Assembly (NCBI GenBank): GCA_029864335.1
Contig: JAOTTS010000013.1
Span: 1-60,312 of the forward strand
From: Candidatus Nitrosopumilus sp.
GTDB taxonomy: Archaea > Thermoproteota > Nitrososphaeria > Nitrososphaerales > Nitrosopumilaceae
Direction of reading: 5' to 3'
Length of the DNA: 60,312 bases
In this document: in pieces, positions 1 to 9,166 of the stretch
How positions within the stretch are numbered: position 1 is the first letter of the stretch
Layout: every line of letters starts with the position of its first letter
Translations under genes and position numbers: made by a program
Notes under the pieces: model-generated
Told to the model about the DNA's origin: nothing
What the model saw: only the letters and a program-made list of their open reading frames with translations
Databases searched by the model: none

Positions 1-42
1 CTTAACGTTGCACCACGTCTATTGATCAAGGAGAAAATTTAA
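1..42 (+). CDS. rpoB: RNA polymerase subunit B, C-terminal end (partial)
   Basis: The frame is open from base 1 and reads LNVAPRLLIKEKI before TAA at 40-42. A short tail ending APRLLIKEK fits the archaeal RpoB C-terminus, and rpoB normally lies directly upstream of rpoA. The stop overlaps the rpoA ATG by one base, which indicates translational coupling. Only 13 residues are visible, so the call rests on context plus the tail motif. Confidence 0.75.
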   Translation, partial: LNVAPRLLIKEKI

Positions 43-3000
43 TGTCACTTCAAGCAATCAAATCAATTGATGGAATTCGTTTTTCAGTATGGTCTCCAAC
101 AGAAGTTAGAAAATATTCTGTTGCTGAAATTACTGCACCTGAAACATATGATGAAGATGGAATGCCAGTTCAGGGAGGTCTTATGGATGGACGTCTCGGA
201 ACTCTTGAACCTGGACAAAAATGTCTAACTTGTGGAAATACAGCCGCTAGATGTCCTGGACACTTTGGACACATTGAACTTGCAGAACCAATATTGCATA
301 TTGCATTCATTGATAACATCTACAAACTATTACAATCAACATGTCGTTCTTGTGCAAGACTCAAAGTTCCACAAGAAGATTTAGATGAATTCAAAAAAAT
401 CAAAGATAAACATGCCGCATACACTGTAATTTCTCAAAAACGTATTCCAGAACAAATTATAGAAAAAGCAAAGAAAGCAAAAGAATGTCCTCACTGTGGA
501 AAGACACAATATGAACTAGTCTTTACAAAACCAACTATCTTTGTTGAAAAAACAGAGATTGGTGAACATAGATTACTTCCAATAACAATCCGAGAAAGAT
601 TTTCACAAATTCTTGATGAAGATTTATTGTTATTATCATATGATCCTGTTACTGCAAGACCTGAATGGTTTATTCTTCAGGCATTACCTGTCCCACCTGT
701 AACTGTAAGACCCTCAATCATTCTTGAGACAGGAATAAGATCTGAAGATGATTTGACACATAAAATGGTTGATATTATAAGAGTTAATCAAAGATTAAAA
801 GAAAGCAAAGAGGCAGGAACTCCGCCACTCATTGTACAAGACCTGGTTGATTTGTTACAGTATCACTCTACAACATATTTTGATAATGAAGTTTCTGGAA
901 TTCCTCAAGCACATCATCGTTCAGGACGTCCACTCAAAACATTAACTCAAAGACTCAAAGGAAAAGAAGGACGATTTAGAGGATCATTATCTGGAAAGAG
1001 AGTTGACTTTTCAAGTAGAACTGTAATTTCACCTGATCCTAACTTGGATTTGTCTGAAGTTGGAGTTCCTGAACAAGTTGCCATGAAACTAACAATTCCT
1101 GAAATTGTTACAGAATGGAATATTGAGAGAATGCAAAAACTTGTAATTAATGGACCTGAAAAATTCCCAGGTGTAAACTATATCGTTAGACCTGATGGTG
1201 TAAAGATTAGATTGGATTTCGTAGAAGACCGTTCAACCATTGCAGAAACTCTTGAAATTGGTTATCTGATTGAAAGACATCTTACAGATGGTGATATTGT
1301 CCTGTTTAACAGACAACCTTCACTTCACCAAATGTCTATCATGGCTCACTATGTTAGAGTACTTCCAGGTAAAACTTTCAGATTACATCCTTCAGTATGT
1401 CCTCCATATAACGCAGACTTTGATGGGGATGAGATGAATCTACATGTTCCTCAAAGTGAGGAAGCAAGAGCAGAAGCAATTCTTTTGATGAGAGTTCAAG
1501 ATCAACTAATCTCTCCAAGATACGGTGGTCCAATCATTGGAGCACTCAGAGACTTTGTAACTGGTGCATACCTTCTAACTAAAGACGAAACAACACTCTC
1601 TGTTCAGGAATTTTCAAACCTTGCAATGCTTGGTGGTTACAAAGATGCACTTCCAAAACCTGCTACAAAAACAAAAGATGGGCCAGCATACACTGGAAAA
1701 CAACTATTCTCACTATTCCTTCCAAAAGACTTCAACTATGTCCTTACATCAAAATGGTCAAAGGGAACAAATGGTCCTGCAAAAGATGTTGTAATTAAAA
1801 ACGGTGAGCTAATCAGCGGTGTAATTGATAAAACATCAATTGGTGCAGAAGAACCAGAAAGTGTCTTACACAGAATTACAAAAGACTATGGAAATGCAGT
1901 TGGTAAGAATTTCTTAAACTCTATTCTCATTATGGTAAAACAATTCATCACAAGTTATGGATTTAGTTATGGATTCGGTGATCTTGAAGTACCAGAAAAA
2001 GAAAAACAACAGATTCTTGATGATATTCAAGCAACTTATGATATTGTCTCTGATTTGACTGATCAATATGAAAAAGGAACTCTCAAACTCACAAGAGGTA
2101 TGAGACCTGAAGAGGCACTTGAGGCATACATTGTAAATGAATTGGGAAAAGCAAGAGACAAAGCTGGTTCTACTGCAAACCATTCCCTTGATAATTCCAA
2201 TGCTGGTAAAATTATGGCCACAACTGGTGCTAGGGGCTCATCACTAAACGTAGGTCAGATGGCAGGTGCATTAGGACAACAGTCAAGAAGAGGTAACAGA
2301 CTTCATGATGGTTACCACAATCGTGCATTGACACATTTCCAAGAACATGATAATAATCCAGACGCACACGGATTTGTAAAATCCAATTACAGAGAAGGTC
2401 TCTCTGCATTAGAATTCTTCTTTCACGCAATGGGTGGTCGTGAAGGACTTGTAGATACTGCGGTTAGAACACAACAAAGTGGTTACATGCAGCGTAGATT
2501 GATCAACGCATTAGAACATATTAGATTAGAATATGACGGAACAGTGAGAGACCCACATGGTCACATTGTACAATTCCTTTATGGTGAAGATGGAATAGAT
2601 GTTGCAAAAAGTGATCATGGTGAAGCATTCAACGCTCATAGATTGGCTGAATCTCAAACCATGGTTGATTCTGGAAAAAAGGCAACTAAAGATGAGATTG
2701 ATACTTTGATTAAAAAATACACAAAGACATTCAGTCCAAGACTCACTTCACTTGTATCTGAAGCCTTGCATGAATCTAGTCTAAGTAAAGATGGTGTAGA
2801 GGCAGTTTGTAAGAAGGGACTATCTCTTTACAACAAAGCCAAAGTAGAACCTGGACAAGCAGTAGGAATTATCACTGCTCAATCAATTGGTGAACCTGGT
2901 ACTCAGATGACTTTGAGGACATTCCACTTTGCAGGAATTAAAGAAAGAAACGTAACCTTGGGTCTTCCAAGATTAATTGAACTAGTTGATGCAAGAAAGA

Positions 3001-3833
3001 AACCAGTAACTCCAACTATGGATATATATCTTAACAACGAATCAAAGAAATCTAGAGAAAAAGCAATTGAAGTTGCAAGAAATGTATTGCAAACTAAAAT
3101 CAGTGCATTAATTACAAACAGTGAAACTGACTATTCTACTGAAATTAAATTGATTCTAAGTGAAAATAGACTAAAAGAAAGAGGATGCTCAATTGCTGAA
3201 GTTGAAGCATCACTAGCATCAAACAAGAAATTCAAAATGGAAACAGTTGGTGAACTAATTACTCTCAAACTAGTTGAAGAGTCTGACACTGCAACAGTAA
3301 TTGCAATTAGAAATAAAGTTCTAAACACTACAGTAAAGGGAGTTCCAGACATCGAACGTGTAACCCTTGTCCAAAAAGATGATGAATGGGTTATTCAAAC
3401 AACTGGTTCTAATATTTCCAAAGTACTTGAAGTAAACGGCATTGACAAAACAAATGTCCGAACAAACAATGTGTTTGAAATCGCAGGAACTCTTGGAATT
3501 GAGGCTGCAAGAAATGCATTGATTAACGAACTCAATCATACTTTGGGTGATCAAGGATTAGAGGTTGACAACAGATACATCATGTTAGTATCTGACTTGA
3601 TGTGCTCAAGAGGTTACATGCAACAAATTGGTAGACATGGAATTGCCGGTACCAAAGATAGTGTTCTTGCAAGAGCAGCATTTGAAATTACAGTTCCTAC
3701 AATTGCACATGCTGCACTTGGAGGAGAAGTTGAACAACTCAAAGGTATCACTGAAAATGTAATTGTCGGCAGTAACATTCCAATTGGAAGTGGAACTGTT
3801 GACCTATACATGCAAGTAAGCAAGAAAAAATAA
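42..3833 (+). CDS. rpoA: DNA-directed RNA polymerase subunit A, unsplit (A' + A'')
   Basis: Largest catalytic subunit of the archaeal RNA polymerase, 1263 residues. A zinc-binding cluster lies near residues 61-74 (CLTCG...CPGHFGH), with further CxxC pairs near 101 and 149. The catalytic metal-binding loop NADFDGDEMNLH is near residue 456. The bridge-helix/trigger-loop region follows, and the A''-type segment with GIITAQSIGEPGTQM is near residue 945. Most archaea encode A' and A'' as two genes; here they are one continuous frame, a thaumarchaeal and eukaryote-like trait. The start overlaps the rpoB stop (TAATG). No frameshift or missing catalytic residue is seen. Confidence 0.98.
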   Translation: MSLQAIKSIDGIRFSVWSPTEVRKYSVAEITAPETYDEDGMPVQGGLMDGRLGTLEPGQKCLTCGNTAARCPGHFGHIELAEPILHIAFIDNIYKLLQSTCRSCARLKVPQEDLDEFKKIKDKHAAYTVISQKRIPEQIIEKAKKAKECPHCGKTQYELVFTKPTIFVEKTEIGEHRLLPITIRERFSQILDEDLLLLSYDPVTARPEWFILQALPVPPVTVRPSIILETGIRSEDDLTHKMVDIIRVNQRLKESKEAGTPPLIVQDLVDLLQYHSTTYFDNEVSGIPQAHHRSGRPLKTLTQRLKGKEGRFRGSLSGKRVDFSSRTVISPDPNLDLSEVGVPEQVAMKLTIPEIVTEWNIERMQKLVINGPEKFPGVNYIVRPDGVKIRLDFVEDRSTIAETLEIGYLIERHLTDGDIVLFNRQPSLHQMSIMAHYVRVLPGKTFRLHPSVCPPYNADFDGDEMNLHVPQSEEARAEAILLMRVQDQLISPRYGGPIIGALRDFVTGAYLLTKDETTLSVQEFSNLAMLGGYKDALPKPATKTKDGPAYTGKQLFSLFLPKDFNYVLTSKWSKGTNGPAKDVVIKNGELISGVIDKTSIGAEEPESVLHRITKDYGNAVGKNFLNSILIMVKQFITSYGFSYGFGDLEVPEKEKQQILDDIQATYDIVSDLTDQYEKGTLKLTRGMRPEEALEAYIVNELGKARDKAGSTANHSLDNSNAGKIMATTGARGSSLNVGQMAGALGQQSRRGNRLHDGYHNRALTHFQEHDNNPDAHGFVKSNYREGLSALEFFFHAMGGREGLVDTAVRTQQSGYMQRRLINALEHIRLEYDGTVRDPHGHIVQFLYGEDGIDVAKSDHGEAFNAHRLAESQTMVDSGKKATKDEIDTLIKKYTKTFSPRLTSLVSEALHESSLSKDGVEAVCKKGLSLYNKAKVEPGQAVGIITAQSIGEPGTQMTLRTFHFAGIKERNVTLGLPRLIELVDARKKPVTPTMDIYLNNESKKSREKAIEVARNVLQTKISALITNSETDYSTEIKLILSENRLKERGCSIAEVEASLASNKKFKMETVGELITLKLVEESDTATVIAIRNKVLNTTVKGVPDIERVTLVQKDDEWVIQTTGSNISKVLEVNGIDKTNVRTNNVFEIAGTLGIEAARNALINELNHTLGDQGLEVDNRYIMLVSDLMCSRGYMQQIGRHGIAGTKDSVLARAAFEITVPTIAHAALGGEVEQLKGITENVIVGSNIPIGSGTVDLYMQVSKKK

Positions 3834-3846
3834 ACTGGTAATGATT

Positions 3847-4077
3847 ATGGCCGATGAAATTACTAATCTAATGAACAACAGCAAAGATAAGGTAGTTTTA
3901 CTTCGATTAAGAAACACTAGAACTGTTCAAGGAGTTCTAAAAGACTTTGACATTCACATGAATTTGACATTAGAAGATGCTGAAGATGTCACTGATGAAA
4001 GACATGAAAAGATTGGCAAAACCTTACTACGTGGAGATAACATTTTACTAATTTCTCTTCCTGAAGAAGAATCTTAG
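3847..4077 (+). CDS. Sm-like archaeal protein (Lsm)
   Basis: A protein of 76 residues with the Sm fold pattern. The Sm1 motif is GVLKDFDIHMNLTLEDAE near residues 30-47, and the Sm2-like segment LLRGDNILLISLPEE is at the C-terminus. Lsm proteins form heptameric rings that bind U-rich RNA. An ATG two codons upstream (3841) is possible; 3847 gives the more typical MADE start. It lies 13 bases after rpoA and is probably cotranscribed with it. An Lsm gene is not part of the classic rpoA-rpl30e order. Confidence 0.9.
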   Translation: MADEITNLMNNSKDKVVLLRLRNTRTVQGVLKDFDIHMNLTLEDAEDVTDERHEKIGKTLLRGDNILLISLPEEES

Positions 4078-4122
4078 AATTCATCCATCAAACATTAAAT
4101 TCAATCTTTGATAATTTTTGAT

Positions 4123-5304
4123 ATGTATCTTTTTTTCATGATGATTTCATTGATTTTACTTCCTGCATTTGGTGAACCTATTCCTGATTATGAGAAACCA
4201 TACTCTCCAATATTTACAGACAAACCGATATACACTTGGACTGACAAAATAAAAATGACCATCATTGCTCCTAGTTGGAATACTAATAGAGACTTGATTG
4301 ATTCAATTGGGGACACACAAGACCATCCAATTAAAATTTCAACAAGAGAACATTCGCTTGAACCTTATAAATTTACAGAGACTGATGTCAATTCAGGAAT
4401 TTTTAAAGCTGAAATAATCCTTACAGGATTTACACATGACGCAAATGGGGATGGCAATATTGATACAACTCCCAAAACTATGGGCACTGGTCCAACTAGC
4501 GGATTTTTAGAAGTCAATAGGGATTCAGCAGTTACCATATCCTTTGAATTTGCAGACGGAGTAATCTTAACTGAATCAACACCTGTAAGTTGGAATGTTG
4601 GAACTATTCAATTTACCCAGGAAATTTTTCTATTAGATGATATTGTAACTATTCGCATAATCGATTCTGATATGAATCTCAATCCTGAAGCGCTAGATCA
4701 TATTCCGATTCAAGTTTCATCGGACTCTGATATTGCAGGAATTAAAGTTGATGGAATTGAGACATCAGAAAGTTCTGGAATGTTTGTAGCAACAATTTCT
4801 TTATCTCAGACTTCAACTACTAGTGGAAGTCGACTTTATTCAGTACCTGGTGATAAAATCTCTGCAAAATACGATGATTATACTTTGCCAAAACCTTATT
4901 CTGTTTCAGATAATCTTCAGATTGAAACTTTTGCCCTAGTCGACTCTTCTATTCCTCCAATAGAAAGAATAGAAAACCTTCCAATCAAATTCTCTGATGT
5001 ACTTGGACACTCATTACAATCATTTTCACCAGATAATCAATTGCAAATAGTTGGAACTATCGTCAATCAAAATGAATTTGATCAGAAATTTGTTTACCTA
5101 TTTCAAGTAAAAAATGATAATAATTTTGTAGAATCAATCTCTTGGGTTCAAGGTGAATTGTCATCTGCACAAAGTCTTGACGTTTCACAATCATGGATTC
5201 CAAAAAAATCTGGTATTTACAAAATTGAGACATTCGTCTGGAACTCTCTTGGAGATCCAACTGTGCTGGCACCAATAATGTCCACTTTGATCACAGTTGA
5301 ATGA
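4123..5304 (+). CDS. Exported beta-rich protein, surface-layer-like domains
   Basis: About 393 residues. From ATG 4123 the N-terminus is a clear signal peptide (MYLFFMMISLILLPAFG), with likely cleavage before EPIPDYEK; a TTG at 4108 would add five residues. The mature part is beta-rich and resembles the Ig-like segments of thaumarchaeal surface proteins: FTDKPIYTWTDKIKMTI, a DANGDGNID acidic loop that may bind calcium, and two tandem modules with the pattern 'E(S/T)..SG.F.A.I.L' near residues 90 and 225. A final domain (about 290-393) looks like an adhesion or interaction module. No C-terminal anchor is seen. Function unknown; cell-surface location is inferred. Confidence 0.6.
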   Translation: MYLFFMMISLILLPAFGEPIPDYEKPYSPIFTDKPIYTWTDKIKMTIIAPSWNTNRDLIDSIGDTQDHPIKISTREHSLEPYKFTETDVNSGIFKAEIILTGFTHDANGDGNIDTTPKTMGTGPTSGFLEVNRDSAVTISFEFADGVILTESTPVSWNVGTIQFTQEIFLLDDIVTIRIIDSDMNLNPEALDHIPIQVSSDSDIAGIKVDGIETSESSGMFVATISLSQTSTTSGSRLYSVPGDKISAKYDDYTLPKPYSVSDNLQIETFALVDSSIPPIERIENLPIKFSDVLGHSLQSFSPDNQLQIVGTIVNQNEFDQKFVYLFQVKNDNNFVESISWVQGELSSAQSLDVSQSWIPKKSGIYKIETFVWNSLGDPTVLAPIMSTLITVE

Positions 5305-5355
5305 AAAGTATGATTTCTACGTGATTATTAAATACAAAATTACAAAATTTTTTGT

Positions 5356-6978
5356 GTGTTAGGATATTTACTTGGAATAACATTAGTGATAACCGTACTG
5401 TACCCTTTCGTTTTCTCGGACATTTTTGCAGAAACATTTCTTGTAAATACCGATAACCAATCCTACAACACCGGTGATTCCATTACTGTTTCTGGGGAAA
5501 TTCTTGATCTTGGAATGCCAGTAATAGCTATGAGTATCTACGATCCTGATGGAAAAATTTTATCTGCAAACAATTTGGAAATCTCACCTGAAAAAACATT
5601 TGCAAAGACTATTCATCTTGATTCTCCATTTTATGAAAAAACTGGGGAATACCAAGTAAAACTAAACTATGGACAAATCTCTGAAAATCGTTATTTTACA
5701 ATAGGGGACAATTCAGCAGAAACTGAAATCCCTGTTCAGATAAACAAAGAACCAGAAATTTTTCTTCTTTACACGGACAAAAATCAATACGCTAACAATG
5801 ATGTGATATACATCACAGGTCTTGTTTCTACATTGGGTTCTCCTACTGCATTGATAGGAATTTATGATCCATATGGAATGCCTGCGGGATTTTATTTTGG
5901 AACAATAAACTCTGATTTGGAATTTTCAACTAGTTTTCTTGTAAAAGATAGTGTCAATTTTAGAACAGAAGGAACATACTCAATTAAAGCTCATTATGGA
6001 GAATCTGAAGCAATATCATTTTTTGACTATTACAAAGAATCTCAAACTGTTACTGATGAAACAATTGATGAAACAATTGATGAAACAATTGATGAAACAA
6101 TTGATGAAACAATTGATGAAACAATTGATGAAACAATTGATGAAACAATTGAAACAGAAGTTAATAACTCAAAACCAATTGTTGAATCTTCAATTAAAAA
6201 AACTTCACAAAATCCTGAATCAAAATCTGAAAATACTTTGATCATAAAAAAAACTATTCAAGAAAATATTCCCCAAAAAATAAAAATCTTTTATACTCAA
6301 AAAATAAATGAAAAAATTAATCCAAAAAAAATTGCTCCAACTGAAATCAAAGAACAAACTAATCTCACTGTTGAGGATATCGAATTAGGATTAATGCTAA
6401 ACCAAATAAATCTGGAATGTGACAAAAGTGTGTTTACTGATACCATATCATACTATGATGGAATGGGACCTGCATTATATCGATTATGTGAATTTGATGA
6501 ATCTTTGAATTTCTTTAATGAATCCCTAATTGATAATCCAAACGATGTGGAAATTCTCGTAAACAAAGGTTCTGCCTTAGGGAAATTGGGATATTTTACC
6601 GAGGCTATAATGTATTATGATCATGCTATCAATATTAATCCTGACTTCTTACCTGCCAAAAATAACAAGGCAAATGCACTTGCAAATTTGAAAGATTATG
6701 ATGAATCTATTTCACTGTATGAAGAAATTTTAAAGAAAAATCCTAACTATCTTTCTGCTAGAAAAAATCTTGAAATTGCGTTATCTTTAGACACTCCAAA
6801 TGTAGCATTAATGGATGTGCCGATAGAACCAAGTATCAAAAAAACAGTTTACTCTGAATCTGTTTCACCTAAAGTAATTAATCCAATTAATAATGAAAAG
6901 GAAAAACCAATTACTTTTTTTGATGAAATTGGTATTATGTTTTCTACTTTGGGTGCAATGTTTGATTTTCTGAACTAA
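5356..6978 (+). CDS. Exported TPR protein with a (DETI)8 acidic repeat
   Basis: 540 residues from GTG 5356, with an N-terminal hydrophobic signal or anchor segment (residues 2-24). Two similar Ig-like modules follow (about 30-115 and 130-220; FLVNTDNQSYNTGDSITVSG and LLYTDKNQYANNDVIYITG). Next come a perfect run of eight DETI units (residues 234-265) and a lysine-rich stretch. At least three tetratricopeptide-like repeats lie between about residues 375 and 475 (GSALGKLGYFTEAIMYYDHA, NKANALANLKDYDESISLYE). TPRs mediate protein contacts, so this is probably an envelope-located scaffold. The start has little leader and no strong ribosome-binding site. Confidence 0.6.
   Translation: MLGYLLGITLVITVLYPFVFSDIFAETFLVNTDNQSYNTGDSITVSGEILDLGMPVIAMSIYDPDGKILSANNLEISPEKTFAKTIHLDSPFYEKTGEYQVKLNYGQISENRYFTIGDNSAETEIPVQINKEPEIFLLYTDKNQYANNDVIYITGLVSTLGSPTALIGIYDPYGMPAGFYFGTINSDLEFSTSFLVKDSVNFRTEGTYSIKAHYGESEAISFFDYYKESQTVTDETIDETIDETIDETIDETIDETIDETIDETIETEVNNSKPIVESSIKKTSQNPESKSENTLIIKKTIQENIPQKIKIFYTQKINEKINPKKIAPTEIKEQTNLTVEDIELGLMLNQINLECDKSVFTDTISYYDGMGPALYRLCEFDESLNFFNESLIDNPNDVEILVNKGSALGKLGYFTEAIMYYDHAININPDFLPAKNNKANALANLKDYDESISLYEEILKKNPNYLSARKNLEIALSLDTPNVALMDVPIEPSIKKTVYSESVSPKVINPINNEKEKPITFFDEIGIMFSTLGAMFDFLN
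6055..6150 (+). repeat. Perfect 12-bp tandem repeat, 8 copies
   Basis: GATGAAACAATT is repeated eight times without a mismatch, and the unit encodes DETI. The unit length is a multiple of three, so gain or loss of copies keeps frame. The perfect identity suggests recent expansion. The repeat also keeps other frames open, which creates spurious ORFs on both strands. Confidence 0.97.
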
Positions 6979-7010
6979 TTTTTTCTAATACCTTGCGTAA
7001 TTTTTCAATA

Positions 7011-7024
7011 AACCTATAAAGCCC
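7011..7024 (+). promoter_or_regulatory. Putative TATA box upstream of rpl30e
   Basis: AACCTATAAAGCC ends about 31 bases before the rpl30e ATG (7055), a spacing that fits an archaeal TATA element with a short leader. It suggests that rpl30e-nusA-rps12-rps7 can be transcribed separately from rpoA and the two exported proteins. Confidence 0.5.
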
Positions 7025-7054
7025 TATGATGACTATCGATTTAAGGGAACGTAA

Positions 7055-7378
7055 ATGAGTAAAATACTTGAAAAATCATTAAAGGATGCCCAAAAAGAAG
7101 ATCAATTAACAACGGGTACAAAACAAGTTTTGAACTCTATAAAAAATTCCAAGCTAATTGTGTTGTCTCAATCAGTGAGTAAAGAAATGATTGAGAAAAT
7201 TGAATCAGATGCAAAAAAAGAAAAAGTACCTCTAGTCAACTTTCAAGGGACTTCAGTCGCACTAGGAAGATTATGCGGCTTACAATTTAGAATTTCAACA
7301 ATTTCATTCACATCAATAACAGATGCAAACATCAAATCAATTTTAAAAGATACAGAAGCTGAGAAAAAAAATGATTAG
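7055..7378 (+). CDS. rpl30e: Ribosomal protein L30e
   Basis: A large-subunit protein of the L7Ae/L30e fold, 107 residues. The N-terminal part LTTGTKQVLNSIKNSKLIVLSQSV and the core FQGTSVALGRLCGLQF match the family, where a GTS.LG..CG motif contacts RNA. It is followed by nusA, rps12 and rps7, the conserved archaeal order downstream of RNA polymerase genes. The C-terminal lysine-rich tail is slightly longer than usual. Confidence 0.93.
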   Translation: MSKILEKSLKDAQKEDQLTTGTKQVLNSIKNSKLIVLSQSVSKEMIEKIESDAKKEKVPLVNFQGTSVALGRLCGLQFRISTISFTSITDANIKSILKDTEAEKKND

Positions 7379-7441
7379 TTATATTTTTGTTAATGAAAGT
7401 TTAAATGAGACAATTCTGGTCGGAGATAAATAGGATTTCTA

Positions 7442-7906
7442 ATGACACAGTCAATTAAACTCACAACAGATCAAATGCGTATGATGTCACTTTTCCAAAA
7501 TGTAACTGGCGCAACTGCGCGTGATTGTGTCGAAGATGAAAAACAAGATAGAGTAATTTTTGTAGTAAATTCTGGTAAAATGGGATTGGCAATTGGTAAA
7601 GGTGGTGTTCATATAAAATCATTACAAAATATTGTTAAAAGAAATGTAGAATTAGTAGAATTTGACGAAGATCCAGTAAAATTTCTAGCTTCTTTGCTTA
7701 ACTCAAAACTAATTTCTGAAGTAAAAATAAATACACGAGCAGATGGGACAAAACAGGCAATTGTTATGGTGGATCCAAGAAAGAAAGGAATCGTAGTTGG
7801 AAGAGAAGGTAGAAATGCTGAGAAAGCAAGACTTCTTGCAAAACGGTATTTTGGTATTAACAGCGTATTGATTAACAGTCCTGAACGTGCTACTATGGAG
7901 ATGTAA
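7442..7906 (+). CDS. nusA: NusA-like transcription factor (KH domains only)
   Basis: 154 residues. The archaeal NusA homologue lacks the bacterial N-terminal and S1 domains and holds two KH domains. The first contains GKMGLAIGKGGVHIKSLQNI (GxxG loop near residue 53) and the second GIVVGREGRNAEKARLLAKR (near 116). It binds RNA and is thought to act in transcription or rRNA processing. It lies three bases before rps12, in the standard rpl30e-nusA-rps12-rps7 operon. Confidence 0.92.
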   Translation: MTQSIKLTTDQMRMMSLFQNVTGATARDCVEDEKQDRVIFVVNSGKMGLAIGKGGVHIKSLQNIVKRNVELVEFDEDPVKFLASLLNSKLISEVKINTRADGTKQAIVMVDPRKKGIVVGREGRNAEKARLLAKRYFGINSVLINSPERATMEM

Positions 7907-7909
7907 GCT

Positions 7910-8347
7910 ATGAGAAAATCACCACTTGGATTATTTGCTGGTAGAGTTTTAACTACTAAAAAGAAAAGACAGAGATGGGCAATCTCTACATATAAGAGAA
8001 GAAAACTAGGAATTGATAAAAAAGCAGATCCACTTGGAGGAGCACCACAAGGACGAGGCATTGTTTTAGAAAAAGTAGGTATTGCAGCAAAACAGCCAAA
8101 CTCTGCTATTAGGAAATGTGTTAGAGTTCAATTAATTAAAAACGGCAAAACAGTTACAGCATTCTTGCCAAGAGACGGCGCAATGAACTTTATTGATGAA
8201 CACGACGAAGTTCACATTCAAGGAATGGGTGCAACACAAGGTGGTGCAATGGGAGATATTCCTGGTGTTAGATTCAAAGTTTTCAAAGTTAACGGTACAT
8301 CACTTCATGAACTAGTTATTGGAAAGAAAGAGAAACCAAGGAGATAG
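7910..8347 (+). CDS. rps12: Ribosomal protein S12
   Basis: 145 residues of the archaeal/eukaryotic S23-type S12. The decoding-site loop [20 protein letters not shown] and the segment [17 protein letters not shown] are intact. It acts in tRNA selection at the A site. It starts three bases after the nusA stop and ends two bases before rps7, so it is clearly cotranscribed. Confidence 0.97.
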   Translation: MRKSPLGLFAGRVLTTKKKRQRWAISTYKRRKLGIDKKADPLGGAPQGRGIVLEKVGIAAKQPNSAIRKCVRVQLIKNGKTVTAFLPRDGAMNFIDEHDEVHIQGMGATQGGAMGDIPGVRFKVFKVNGTSLHELVIGKKEKPRR

Positions 8348-8349
8348 AA

Positions 8350-8949
8350 ATGGCACAAACTAAAAACTTGTTATTATTTAGAAAATGGGATTTATCTGAT
8401 ATTGAAATTAAAGATCCTGGACTCAAGACTGCCATCTCTTTGAGAAAACAAATTTTGCCTTACACTTATGGTCGTTCAGCATTAAAACGATTCAATAAAG
8501 CAGACGTTAACATTGTTGAGAGATTAATCAACAAAACAATGCACTTTGGAAAGAAATATGCAAAAAACACTGGTAGAATGACTGGAAAGAAAACCAAACT
8601 TCTAAACACTGTAAAAACTTCTTTTGATATTATTGCACTAAAGACTGGACAAAATCCAGTTGAAGTTTTAGTTAGAGCAATTGAATTTTCTGCACCCAAT
8701 GAGGACACTACTAGAATAGTTTATGGTGGTACTGTTTATCACGTATCAGTTGATGTTGCTCCAATCAGAAGAGTAGACTTGGCACTAAAATTCATCGCTG
8801 ATGCAATCAAAGAGGCAACATTTTCCAATCCAAAACCAATCGAGGAACATATGGCTGAACAACTAATGCTTGCAGCAGCAAATGATCCTAATGCACCTTC
8901 TGTAAAGAAGAAAAACGAGCTAGAAAGAATAGCACAAGCATCCAGGTAG
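8350..8949 (+). CDS. rps7: Ribosomal protein S7
   Basis: 199 residues, archaeal S7 (eukaryotic S5 type). Family features include ALKRFNKADVNIVERLINK, GKKTKLLNTVKTSFDIIALK and the conserved VEVLVRAIEFSAPNEDTTRI followed by GGTVYHVSVDVAP. It nucleates the 30S head on 16S rRNA. It is the last gene of the operon; the convergent tRNA-Gln gene lies about 25 bases downstream. Confidence 0.97.
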   Translation: MAQTKNLLLFRKWDLSDIEIKDPGLKTAISLRKQILPYTYGRSALKRFNKADVNIVERLINKTMHFGKKYAKNTGRMTGKKTKLLNTVKTSFDIIALKTGQNPVEVLVRAIEFSAPNEDTTRIVYGGTVYHVSVDVAPIRRVDLALKFIADAIKEATFSNPKPIEEHMAEQLMLAAANDPNAPSVKKKNELERIAQASR

Positions 8950-8974
8950 ATAATTCAGTTAGAATTTTTTCCAG

Positions 8975-9062
8975 TAGCCCGAGGCAGATTCGAACTGCCG
9001 TCTCCGCCTATCCACTCTTGAGATCCAGAGGGCAGAATCCTTGACCGCTAGACTATCGGGCT
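8975..9062 (-). tRNA. tRNA-Gln (CTG) with a 15-nt intron
   Basis: On the minus strand a full cloverleaf folds: acceptor AGCCCGA/TCGGGCT, D-stem GTCT/GGAT, anticodon stem CTGCC/GGCGG, T-arm GGCAG-TTCGAAT-CTGCC, discriminator A. The anticodon region between the stem halves is 22 nt instead of 7. With CTCTGG read as positions 32-37, the anticodon is CTG (Gln) and a 15-nt intron sits at the canonical 37/38 site. The A1 start and A73 also fit archaeal tRNA-Gln. CCA is not encoded. Confidence 0.9.
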
Positions 9063-9166
9063 ACTTGCAGAAATTTTGCTGTTTTAGAATATATTCATTT
9101 GTTGTTCTGTTTGGAATTTTTATTATGAATTATTTTTGTGGATATTTTAATTGTAATTTTCTGTGA

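Noticed and set aside
1914-3823. Minus-strand ORFs inside rpoA
   Set aside because: They overlap an essential, intact gene on the other strand and show no family features.
6055-6150. CRISPR array
   Set aside because: The repeats are contiguous 12-mers with no spacers and lie within a coding frame.
6042-6245. Minus-strand and alternate-frame ORFs over the 12-bp repeat
   Set aside because: They are generated by the repeat unit itself (SIVSSIVSS and LMKQLMKQ); the (DETI)n frame belongs to a larger exported protein.
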